This document shows, in pieces, positions 1 through 7,060 of a DNA stretch of 38,095 nt. The notes under the pieces were generated by a model. The model saw only the letters and a list, made by a program, of their open reading frames with translations. It ran no database searches and had not been told where the DNA came from. The first letter of the stretch is position 1. Each line of letters opens with the position of its first letter. The translations under genes were made by a program, and so were the position numbers. The stretch is from JBFMFR01 sp040752025 (GTDB lineage Bacteria; Chloroflexota; Anaerolineae; Anaerolineales; UBA4823), in contig JBFMFR010000064.1 in NCBI GenBank assembly GCA_040752025.1, positions 1-38,095 on the forward strand, in the 5' to 3' direction.

Positions 1-7
1 ACGCACT

Positions 8-116
8 GGTTACGAAAAAGCGTATCCATCCATTTGATCGGTTACGCTTTTTGCTCTTTACATTTTGGTTGGTTACGCCTTGATTACGTTTGGCCGTAAT
101 CGCACTTTTGGTTGGT
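8..116. repeat. Short direct and inverted repeats at the left edge
   Basis: GGTTACG occurs at 8-14, 40-46 and 71-77, about 32 nt apart. An inverted repeat pairs AAAAAGCGTA (15-24) with TACGCTTTTT (43-52). A second pairs GATTACG (82-88) with CGTAATC (95-101). The 11-mer TTTTGGTTGGT is repeated at 63-73 and 106-116. No gene is seen in 1-83. The first inverted repeat ends in a T-run on the plus strand, so it could be a terminator for a gene to the left of the window; that is a guess. Confidence 0.4.
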
Positions 117-389
117 CCAACCCTCATGAATGGAATCATACAACCCCGGATATGTGAAGTACTGGATTGGATAGCCTATAACGAAGAACGAAAGGAATAA
201 TATCGCTCCAATGATTACAGGATCCTTCGGAACGAACAGCATTGAAATTACGAAAAATGCCACTGCCAACGAAAGTGAAGTGAGCACGGCAAAAAGGCGA
301 CGTGTAATCTTCCGTTTCAAGAGCATGAGCCAGATTCGGGGGATGCATAGGAACGTTCCAACCAGCACTGCACATTTCAAGATCATCAT
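84..389 (-). CDS. Small three-helix membrane protein, function unknown
   Basis: A protein of about 101 residues that I do not recognise. It has three hydrophobic stretches: near the N-terminus (ILKCAVLVGTFLCIP), in the middle (LFAVLTSLSLAVAFFVI) and towards the end (IIGAILFLSFFVIGYP), so it is probably an inner-membrane protein. The reading frame stays open upstream to a GTG at 533, which overlaps the preceding gene. I prefer the ATG at 389, which follows a GGAG motif. The upstream 48 codons are low-complexity and read through ATTCGTGG repeats, which looks like non-coding sequence. It lies downstream of 524-1456 on the same strand and may be co-transcribed. The region is AT-richer than the rest of the window. 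Confidence 0.5.
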   Translation of the reverse strand: MMILKCAVLVGTFLCIPRIWLMLLKRKITRRLFAVLTSLSLAVAFFVISMLFVPKDPVIIGAILFLSFFVIGYPIQYFTYPGLYDSIHEGWTNQKCDYGQT

Positions 390-450
390 CTTCGCTCCGC
401 AGGGCCCACATTTTGTAAATTTCAGCAATTCGTTTAAAAAGGACAGCCAT

Positions 451-501
451 CCACGAATATGACCACGAATAAACGATTTTTTTCGGCGCAGCCATTCGTG
501 G
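451..501. repeat. ATTCGTGG short repeats, two in each orientation nearby
   Basis: The octamer CCACGAAT occurs at 451-458 and 463-470. Its complement ATTCGTGG occurs at 494-501 and again at 1540-1547. The copies at 494 and 1540 belong to a perfect 18-bp direct repeat (484-501 and 1530-1547). A related ATTCGTT series lies at 34835-34881. They sit between or at the ends of genes and look like small intergenic repeats. Confidence 0.5.
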
Positions 502-523
502 GCGTGGACAGGTGTCCAAGATT

Positions 524-1456
524 TCACTTCCACATTTCGGCAGGTGTTTCCAGACAGGCCTGGGAGTCTGATTCCTTGAACAATTCGTAGAATTTGGTGA
601 TGTCGATACCTGCGGCTTGTTCCAGAGGAATTCCGGATACAGGTGGATGTTCTATAAGCGTTTCAGTAGACACTCTTGATTCGGGCCACCATTGAACAAT
701 CGAAAAAGCTACACCTCTCGATGGACATAATAACAACCGGTTTCCCCTATCCACCAGGTCGCCTCGATAGATGATATGCGTGCCGTATTCAAAATAATAT
801 AGAGATAGCTCATAATACGGCTTTCCGGTGTACAAATCCGGCTCATAAGGATAGACTTCCACCCAAATTTGGTCAGGGATTCCCAATTTATTCAAGACCG
901 AAGGTGGCAAGAACCCCCTCATCACCCGGGCATAATAGGAACCTGAACTGCGCTGCCAGGCAATGACATTTGCAGCAAATCTGGTAATTCTGTCATCTCC
1001 TGCACTGAATGCTGGCTCTACATAAACGCTTTGCAGAACGCGCAAGCCGTGAACATCATCGGAAAGAACTAAATCATAATCTGTTGAGGAGTTCTTCTTT
1101 GGGGTAATGTCCAGTTCCAACTCATATTTTTTGAAGATATCCTCCAGATTAGTTTTGCCTGCTCGCATCCCCAACCAGCAAGGCAACTCACAGCCCCCAT
1201 TGATTTCCAGAAGATTACGCACCTGCTCTGCGAATTTCAGATCGTCCGGGGCTGAAGAGCTTGGGGTGCTCACGATACGAACTGGGGAAAGGTAAGCTTC
1301 CGGAGGAGGAATAAACACTTTGCTTACACACACCACCAGAGCCGTTATGAGAGCTAACCCACCCAGCAAAATATAAAACTTGTATGGCGACTTCCAAGCT
1401 TTGGGCCTCGTGCTCAACCTGGGCTTGCTATGGCTGTCCTCGGGTAGATTCATCAT
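524..1456 (-). CDS. Membrane-anchored hypothetical protein with CELPCW motif
   Basis: A 310-residue protein with a charged cytoplasmic N-terminus and one transmembrane helix at about residues 27-50 (FYILLGGLALITALVVCVSKVFI). A large, presumably extracytoplasmic domain follows. Its notable motif is GGCELPCWLGMRAGKT near residues 87-102, where two cysteines could form a disulfide. I associate this 'C-x-LPCW-x-G' motif with hypothetical exported proteins of Chloroflexota, from memory. AGGGAGGA sits immediately before two consecutive ATG codons (1456 and 1453), so the true start could be either. No function can be assigned. It overlaps the extended frame of the next minus-strand gene and may form a small operon with it. 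Confidence 0.65.
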   Translation of the reverse strand: MMNLPEDSHSKPRLSTRPKAWKSPYKFYILLGGLALITALVVCVSKVFIPPPEAYLSPVRIVSTPSSSAPDDLKFAEQVRNLLEINGGCELPCWLGMRAGKTNLEDIFKKYELELDITPKKNSSTDYDLVLSDDVHGLRVLQSVYVEPAFSAGDDRITRFAANVIAWQRSSGSYYARVMRGFLPPSVLNKLGIPDQIWVEVYPYEPDLYTGKPYYELSLYYFEYGTHIIYRGDLVDRGNRLLLCPSRGVAFSIVQWWPESRVSTETLIEHPPVSGIPLEQAAGIDITKFYELFKESDSQACLETPAEMWK

Positions 1457-1529
1457 TCCTCCCTATGCGTATATCTCTCAGGCTTTGCTAACCAGCGGAT
1501 TACCAGCAAGCGGGCAACCTGCAAGCAGG

Positions 1530-1547
1530 CGGCGCAGCCATTCGTGG
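1530..1547. repeat. 18-bp direct repeat copy (other copy 484-501)
   Basis: CGGCGCAGCCATTCGTGG is identical at 484-501 and 1530-1547. This copy is in the gap between two minus-strand genes (1457-1572). The flanking sequence, with GCAAGC/GCTTGC-like words at 1508-1528, shows no gene. Confidence 0.6.
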
Positions 1548-1572
1548 ATGGTTGGCATTAGCTGAGTTCGGG

Positions 1573-2080
1573 TCAGAGTTGTTCCAAAGCAATCTTGACA
1601 CGATTCACAAGTTCCTGCTTCCTATCCACAAAAGGCGACAGGGCAATCACTTGTTCATCAACGTACACTAGGGGGAAAAGCCGTTTCATTATTTTTTTCA
1701 TCTTGACGATAGATTCGATTGGCTCCCGTAAGATGAGTCCGAGATTAAAATTCTTCCCATCAATCTGAACTGGCCCAAGACGCTCAACCTTATCCCAGGG
1801 TATAAGGACATGCTCAAAATTCACAGGAACAACCACACCAGCTATACAGATAATGATGTAATTCACTGAAGCCGAATGCCCAAAATACACATACCAACAA
1901 GGCAAGGCATATATCTCCTAAACTACTGGATAAGCGAAGTGGTTCACCATCCGCCCATTGCCTGTACAATTCCAGAGTAATCGCCACAGCAGCCAGCAAG
2001 CAGATGAAACTAGCGATAATCCACGTAAACCGATGGCGACTATAATATTTCACACACGTTGGATCGGATTTAGAGAACAT
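1573..2080 (-). pseudogene. Frameshifted membrane protein of about 166 residues
   Basis: Two overlapping minus-strand frames appear to be halves of one gene. The first (2080 to 1814) starts at an ATG after a good AGGAGG. It encodes a helix near residues 20-37 and a second hydrophobic stretch, LALLVCVFWAFGFS. The second frame (to 1573) continues that helix with VNYIIICIAGVVVPV, then a soluble tail rich in charged and hydrophobic residues (FEHVLIPWDKVERLG...) that resembles a PH-like or STM3941-type domain. A single-base shift near 1866-1876 joins them into a sensible two-helix protein. It may be a real pseudogene or an assembly/sequencing error. Function is unknown. Confidence 0.6.
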
Positions 2081-2090
2081 CTCTAACCTC

Positions 2091-2107
2091 CTGCGCGAAT
2101 CGCGCAG
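2091..2107 (-). promoter_or_regulatory. Hairpin abutting the ribosome-binding site of the frameshifted gene
   Basis: CTGCGCG (2091-2097) pairs perfectly with CGCGCAG (2101-2107) around a 3-nt loop. On the minus strand the stem runs directly into the AGGAGG Shine-Dalgarno of the gene starting at 2080. A second small stem, CTTCC/GGAAG, lies at 2114-2126. Together they may end the ABC-importer transcript or control access to the ribosome-binding site. There is no T-run. Confidence 0.4.
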
Positions 2108-2146
2108 TCAGGACTTCCTTCGGAAGCGAGAAGCCGGTATCTACTT

Positions 2147-3220
2147 TCAACCCGGGATGACATGCACACAGGGTGTAAAGAAATCGACGCCGACCTGTGT
2201 GCCCTCGGCGAACAGCTCCATGTGCAGCGGGCTGGTCTCGACGGCGTTGAGCAGCAGCCCGTTCAACTCGACGACATAATCGATGACATTGCCCAGGTAG
2301 GTAGCCTGGCGCACCACACCCTTGAACTTGCTGGCGGCGGGCGTGATCTGGATCATCTCCGGGCGCAGCACCAGGGTTACGGCGCTCTGCGGGGCGTAAG
2401 CCTCTTTTACGTCGCTCAGGTGCAGGCGCTCGCCATATACATCGACCACCAGGGAGCCGTCTTCCCGCCCCAGGGCCACCCCGGGGATGAAGTTGGCGCG
2501 CCCGATGAAATCGGCCACGAAGCGCGACTGCGGGCGTCGATAGATATCCACCGGCGTGCCGACCTGCTCGATTTTCCCCTGGTTCATCACCACCACGCGG
2601 TCCGAGAGGGTCATCGCCTCCAACTGGTCGTGCGTGACATACACGCTGGTGATGCCCAACTCCGATTGGATGCGGCGGATTTCGACGCGCATCTGCTCGC
2701 GCAGCTTGGCATCCAGGTTGGAGAGCGGCTCGTCCATTAACAGCACCTTCGGCTCCATCACCAGGGCGCGCGCCAGGGCGACGCGCTGCTGCTGCCCGCC
2801 GGAAAGCTGGTTGGGGGCGCGCGCTTCCAGCCCGCTGAGCTGCACCAGGTCCATGATGCGCCCCACCCGCTCCTGGATCTCGCCCCTGGAGAGGCGTTTC
2901 ACGTTCAAGCCATAAGAGATGTTTTCCAGAACATCCAAATGGGGGAAGATGGCGTAGCTCTGAAAGACCATCGACATATCGCGCTTGTTCGGCGGCAGCA
3001 TGTTGATTTCTTTGCTGTCCAACCGCACGCCGCCGGAGGTGGGGAACTCGAAACCTGCGATGATGCGCAAAACAGTGGTCTTACCGCAGCCGGATGGTCC
3101 CAGCAACGTGATCAGTTCGCCTTTTTCGATCTGCAAGGAGACGCCATCCACAGCGGTGACTTCCTTGCTGCCGCCCCTGGGTGGAAAAACTTTGACGATG
3201 TCATTTAGGGTTAGATACAT
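2147..3220 (-). CDS. ABC importer ATPase, FbpC/AfuC/PotA type
   Basis: A 357-residue ATP-binding subunit of a binding-protein-dependent importer; it powers uptake through the permease encoded just upstream. Walker A GPSGCGKTT is at residues 41-49, the signature LSGGQ at 139-143, Walker B VLLMDEP at 159-165 and the switch histidine at 197 (THDQ). A TOBE-type regulatory domain follows from about residue 240 (ADFIGRANFIPG). Length and domain order fit the iron(III)/sugar-phosphate/polyamine MalK-like branch. The start follows GGAGAGATTGC. Its start lies 27 nt after the permease stop, as the last gene of the SBP-permease-ATPase operon. The substrate cannot be told from the ATPase. Confidence 0.9.
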   Translation of the reverse strand: MYLTLNDIVKVFPPRGGSKEVTAVDGVSLQIEKGELITLLGPSGCGKTTVLRIIAGFEFPTSGGVRLDSKEINMLPPNKRDMSMVFQSYAIFPHLDVLENISYGLNVKRLSRGEIQERVGRIMDLVQLSGLEARAPNQLSGGQQQRVALARALVMEPKVLLMDEPLSNLDAKLREQMRVEIRRIQSELGITSVYVTHDQLEAMTLSDRVVVMNQGKIEQVGTPVDIYRRPQSRFVADFIGRANFIPGVALGREDGSLVVDVYGERLHLSDVKEAYAPQSAVTLVLRPEMIQITPAASKFKGVVRQATYLGNVIDYVVELNGLLLNAVETSPLHMELFAEGTQVGVDFFTPCVHVIPG

Positions 3221-3247
3221 GCAATCTCTCCGGTAACTCGGCAGCGT

Positions 3248-5524
3248 TCAGGCGCCGATGCTTAAATCTACTTCGCCGCGGCCGCGCAGCACCTTGGCAG
3301 TAATCAGGTACAGCAGGCCAATGGCGAGCAGCACGAAAACGATGATCACGGTCGAATACGCCGCGGCGATGCTGATTCCGCCCTGTTCCCACTCGCTCAG
3401 GATGGAAGCGGTGACGATGCGCCAGCGCGGGCTGACCAGGAAGATGATCGCCGACAGGCTGGTCATGTGGCGTGTAAAGCTAAAGATCAGGCCCGCCAGC
3501 ACAGCCGGCAGGATCAGGGGCAGAGTCACCTTGCGGAAGGTGTATTGGGCATCCGCGCCCAGGTTGTTCGAGGCCTCCTCCAGCGAAGAGTCGATCTGCT
3601 GCAAAGCGGCAATGCCCGCCCGCACCGAGGCCGGCAGGCTGCGCACCGCAAAAGCCGCCAGGATGATGAACGGTGTACCGACCAGCGCCAGCGGCAGATC
3701 GGTGAAAGCCAGGGCCGCCGGGATCACCAGGCAGGCCACGCCCAGGGCCAGCCGCCAGCGACCTTGCTCGGCGCGCACCAACAGCACCCCGATGAACACC
3801 AGGACGACCGTCAGCAGGTAAGGCGGCCATTGGAAGAACGTTTTGAGGTAGTCAGAAAATTGAAAGATGGCGTTACTCCAGAAGCCGCGCGGGATGCTGC
3901 GGCTGAAGGCGGCAATCGGGGCGGCCACGTAATCGACCAAATCGTACATAAACAGGTACACGCCCAGGGCCCCCAGCCAGCGCGCCAGGCTGCGCCGCTT
4001 GCGCCCGAACCAGGCGTAAGCCGCCAGCAGCAGGTAGAATACACCCAGCAGGTAATACAGGCCCGCCAGGCCCAGCAGGCTGTCCAGGAAGCTCAGTCCC
4101 ACGCCGATGGCGGTCCCCAATACAGCCACCAGCGCCTGCTGGCGAGTTATATCGGCAGTGGAGCGCGCCATAAACAGCGCCAGTACGATATAAACCAGCA
4201 CCACTGCAAACCACGGCGGCGTGCTGAAGGCCAGCACGAAGCCGATGCCCAGGATCGTGCCGGGCACCGCACCGCCCAGGTTGGAGCCCAGGTCCAGCGC
4301 TTCCTTGCCGCTGAAGGTTTTGCGCACCACCAGGAAAGCGATGACCATGCCGGTCAGCACCGCCACGGGAGTCGCCAGCAGGCTCAGGAAAGTGGTATCC
4401 AGGATGGCCTCCACCCCGCGTGTCACCATTTGCTGCCACCACATCAGCGTAGGGGTGAAATCCACCCCCCAGGCCTTGCTGAACGAGCCGTAGATGATCG
4501 CAAAGTACAGGGCGATGATCAACAGGCAGACGGCGTATACCAACACGGCGAAGATCAGGCGGATCAGCGAGCTTTTTTCCAGGTTCTGGCCGGTCATGGG
4601 CTTGCCCGTCACCGAGACGTAAGAGCGGCGGTTGACGTAATAGCGCTGCACCAGGAAGACCACCAGCGTGGGGACCAGCAGCACCAGCGAAAGCGCCGAA
4701 GCCTTCTGGTAATCGAACTCGCCGATTACTGCCAGGAAAATCTGCGCCGAGAGCACGGTGACGTTGCCGGCGATGAACAGCGGGTTGCCCAGGTCGGCCA
4801 GCGACTCGACGAACAGCAGCAGGAAGGCCCCGGCGATCCCGGGGATGAGCATGGGCAGGGTGACCGTGCGGAAAACGTAAAAATGGCCAGCCCCCAGGCT
4901 CTCGGCGGCTTCCTCCAGGGAAGGGTTCAGGCGTTCCAGCATGGCACGCAGGATCAGATAGGACACGGAGAAAAAGGTGATCACCTGTACGAACACCAGC
5001 CCATCCATGCCGTAGACATCGTTCATCCCCGGAGAAAAAGTGATCCCCAGCAGCTTGCGCGTCACCAGGCCGTTGCGCCCGAAGAGCAGGATGGTGCTCA
5101 ACGAGATAGCAAAAGGCGGCGAGACTGTAGGCACCAGCGCCAGGATGTGCACAATCTGTTTACCCGGGATGTTGCAGCGCACCATGGCGTAAGCGAAGAT
5201 GAAGCCCAGCACCGTGCCGCCCGTAGCCGCCAGCACGCCCATGATCAACGTGTCGCGGAAGATGCGCCGTGAGACCGGGCCGTAATAAGAATCGAAATAG
5301 CGGGCGAAGTATTGCAGATCGATCTGACCTGCCTTGTCAAAGAAGCCGTTGATGGTGGCGCGGAAGAGGGGGTAGAAAACAAAGACCAGCAGAAAAATGC
5401 CTGAGAACAGCAGCCCCATGAACAGCACCGGGTCCTGCGCCATCTGCGAGAACTCACGGTAGCGGCGCTTCAGCCCGGATGCAGAAGCCGGGCAGGGAGG
5501 CGATTTGGTTGTGGCAGTGGTCAT
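3248..5524 (-). CDS. Double-length ABC importer permease, FbpB/AfuB type, with an insert
   Basis: A 758-residue inner-membrane permease carrying two complete BPD-transport domains in one chain. The first EAA loop is at about residues 202-220 (SLEEAAESLGAGHFYVFRTV). The second is at about 647-665 (SLEEASNNLGADAQYTFRKV). These loops dock the ATPase. The linker around residues 300-320 is hydrophilic. The second half is longer than I expect. Between GTILGIGFVLAFSTPP (about 422-437) and LVGTPFIILAAFAVRSLP (about 614-631), stretches that are normally near neighbours in FbpB-like proteins, lie roughly 175 extra residues with several hydrophobic segments. Family members are usually about 500-700 residues. 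The gene sits between the binding protein and the ATPase, and a 14-bp hairpin precedes it. Confidence 0.88.
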   Translation of the reverse strand: MTTATTKSPPCPASASGLKRRYREFSQMAQDPVLFMGLLFSGIFLLVFVFYPLFRATINGFFDKAGQIDLQYFARYFDSYYGPVSRRIFRDTLIMGVLAATGGTVLGFIFAYAMVRCNIPGKQIVHILALVPTVSPPFAISLSTILLFGRNGLVTRKLLGITFSPGMNDVYGMDGLVFVQVITFFSVSYLILRAMLERLNPSLEEAAESLGAGHFYVFRTVTLPMLIPGIAGAFLLLFVESLADLGNPLFIAGNVTVLSAQIFLAVIGEFDYQKASALSLVLLVPTLVVFLVQRYYVNRRSYVSVTGKPMTGQNLEKSSLIRLIFAVLVYAVCLLIIALYFAIIYGSFSKAWGVDFTPTLMWWQQMVTRGVEAILDTTFLSLLATPVAVLTGMVIAFLVVRKTFSGKEALDLGSNLGGAVPGTILGIGFVLAFSTPPWFAVVLVYIVLALFMARSTADITRQQALVAVLGTAIGVGLSFLDSLLGLAGLYYLLGVFYLLLAAYAWFGRKRRSLARWLGALGVYLFMYDLVDYVAAPIAAFSRSIPRGFWSNAIFQFSDYLKTFFQWPPYLLTVVLVFIGVLLVRAEQGRWRLALGVACLVIPAALAFTDLPLALVGTPFIILAAFAVRSLPASVRAGIAALQQIDSSLEEASNNLGADAQYTFRKVTLPLILPAVLAGLIFSFTRHMTSLSAIIFLVSPRWRIVTASILSEWEQGGISIAAAYSTVIIVFVLLAIGLLYLITAKVLRGRGEVDLSIGA

Positions 5525-5621
5525 TGGCCTTCCTTATCGAACCAGGAATTATTGTGCCCTGAGGCGTTCTGCGAAGCAGGCACCCCCTGACCCGGCGTTC
5601 CCAGGGCTCACAAGCACGCTC

Positions 5622-5661
5622 TTTCCTGCCCCTGCCAGCAGACTCAAGCAGGGGCAGGAAA
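5622..5661 (-). promoter_or_regulatory. Strong stem-loop between binding-protein and permease genes
   Basis: TTTCCTGCCCCTGC (5622-5635) pairs perfectly over 14 bp with GCAGGGGCAGGAAA (5648-5661) around a 12-nt loop. It lies 26 nt after the binding-protein stop codon and about 97 nt before the permease start. No long T-run follows on the minus strand. The likely role is partial termination or protection of the mRNA 3' end, giving more binding protein than permease, as is common in such operons. Confidence 0.75.
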
Positions 5662-5687
5662 ATGTATCAAGCGCTTTAGCTACGCGC

Positions 5688-6731
5688 TCACTCTTTCAGT
5701 TGGTCCGCACCCGAAATCTCGTTTGAGAAGCGGTCCACAACGCCCTTCTTATTGCTACCGGCCCACTGGAAATCGTAATTGATCAGCTTGACCTGCAGCA
5801 GCTCAGGATGCGACAGGCTGACGCCCTGCACCGTTGGCGCCTGGTAAGCGTGGAATTTCGGGCCCAACGCCTGGGCTTCGGCTGTGAGCGCCCAATCGAA
5901 CCACTTCTGGGCTGCATCCAGGTGCTTGGCGCCTTTGACGATCGCCATACCGCCGATCTCGTAGCCGGTGCCTTCCTCGGGGAAGGACAGGATCAGGGGC
6001 GCGCCGTTGTCCTCGATCTCGTGGATGATGTCGTGCGAGAAGACCACGCACACCCCGGCTTCGCCCTGGCCAACAAACTTGGCCGGCGCGGCGCCGCTCT
6101 TGGTGAACTGCGCCACCTGCCCGGCGTAAGACTTGATGTACTCCCACCCGGCCTCTTCGCCCCGGATTTGCAGAACGGTCGCCAGGGCTGTGTACGAGGT
6201 GCCCGAGGTGGAGGGGTGGGCAACCAGAATCTGGCCTTTGAACTCCGGTTTGAGCAGGTCATCCCAGGAGGTAGGCGGCTGGACGCCAGGGTTCTGCGCC
6301 AGCCAATCCTTGTTGGTGCAGAATCCCAGGGTGCCAACGTAAATACCGGCCCAGTAATTATCGGCATCTTTGTACAGCTTCTGGTCGATCAGGTTCTTAT
6401 AGCTGGGCGAGTCGTAAGCTTCCAAAATGCCAGCTTCCTTGGCCGCCACGTAAGAGTCGATCGGACCGCCCCACCAGACGTCGAACTGGGGGTTATCCTT
6501 CTCGGCTTGCAGGCGAGCCAGGGATTCACCGCTGGACATGCGCACGTAGTTGACGGTGATGCCGTACTTGGCCTCGAACTCTTGCTTTACCCCCTGGCAC
6601 CATTCTTCCTGGGGGGTGCACAGAACGTTGATTTCCGTGCTGGCCTGCTGCTTCTGGCAGCCAGAAAGAACCAGGGCGAGCAGCATGACCACCAGCAGCG
6701 TCGTTCCCAGCACCTTGTTCAGTTTATTCAT
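5688..6731 (-). CDS. ABC importer substrate-binding lipoprotein, AfuA/FbpA-like
   Basis: A 347-residue extracytoplasmic receptor. A lipoprotein signal peptide (residues 1-24) ends in LSGC, with Cys25 as the lipid anchor. The mature part is a type 2 periplasmic-binding fold: EINVLCTPQEEW at its start, FDVWWGGPIDSYVAAKEAG, then the hinge and second lobe with TSWDDLLKPEFKGQI and GYEIGGMAIVKGAKH. These stretches match the iron(III)/hexose-phosphate (AfuA) family. I do not see the adjacent Tyr-Tyr pair used by FbpA to hold iron, so a phosphorylated or other organic ligand is as likely as iron. The frame is open to an ATG at 6845. I chose 6731 because GGAGGAG lies 4 nt before it and the signal peptide begins there. 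Confidence 0.85.
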   Translation of the reverse strand: MNKLNKVLGTTLLVVMLLALVLSGCQKQQASTEINVLCTPQEEWCQGVKQEFEAKYGITVNYVRMSSGESLARLQAEKDNPQFDVWWGGPIDSYVAAKEAGILEAYDSPSYKNLIDQKLYKDADNYWAGIYVGTLGFCTNKDWLAQNPGVQPPTSWDDLLKPEFKGQILVAHPSTSGTSYTALATVLQIRGEEAGWEYIKSYAGQVAQFTKSGAAPAKFVGQGEAGVCVVFSHDIIHEIEDNGAPLILSFPEEGTGYEIGGMAIVKGAKHLDAAQKWFDWALTAEAQALGPKFHAYQAPTVQGVSLSHPELLQVKLINYDFQWAGSNKKGVVDRFSNEISGADQLKE

Positions 6732-7017
6732 TTTCTCCTCCGAATTTGGGTTGGTTGTTTTATCCGATCCATCCAGGCGCAGATCTCTGGCGCGGATGTG
6801 ATCCTTCAAGTTGCCGTACTTCCCCGGCATTTTGAGCTTTTCCATACGTGATCATCAAGGAGCGTTTTACGTTTTTAGGCTGGCTTCAATCACCTCCATT
6901 TGAAATGCAAAGGACACGCGCCTGCAACCCTCCTGGCCTGCTGGCGTGCAAGCCAGGGATACCGGTCCGCGTGTCCAAATGAAATCACTTCACTCAGCTT
7001 CATCCGTATGTGACTGG
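6732..7017 (-). promoter_or_regulatory. Long structured 5' leader of the ABC importer operon
   Basis: Between the extended -10 at 7018-7026 and the start at 6731, the minus-strand transcript would have about 280 nt of leader. Its core is an inverted repeat, GGACACGCG (6912-6920) with CGCGTGTCC (6968-6976), flanked by a bulged CATTT/AAATG pair. It encloses a smaller stem of the CCTGGC/GCCAGG type. Nearer the gene is GGAGGTGATTG (about 6887-6897), a near-perfect ribosome-binding site with only a tiny frame (8 codons) behind it. The arrangement suggests a cis-acting RNA. I could not match it to a riboswitch class. Confidence 0.5.
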
Positions 7018-7026
7018 ATTATATCA
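7018..7026 (-). promoter_or_regulatory. Extended -10 promoter for the ABC importer operon
   Basis: On the minus strand the sequence reads TGATATAAT, a perfect extended -10 (TGn plus TATAAT). A weak -35 candidate (TTGCGT) lies 19 nt upstream. Transcription would start near 7010. Confidence 0.6.
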
Positions 7027-7060
7027 CGCCCGCCTGGTAGAAACGCAAAAACTCGCTTTT

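Noticed and set aside
3467..5272. Long open frame (about 600 codons) on the plus strand opposite the permease
   Set aside because: Gln/Arg/His-rich translation without any domain; it is the complement shadow of a hydrophobic, GC-rich permease gene.
6732..6845. 38-residue N-terminal extension of the binding protein
   Set aside because: No ribosome-binding site at 6845; the lipoprotein signal and a GGAGGAG site mark 6731 as the start.
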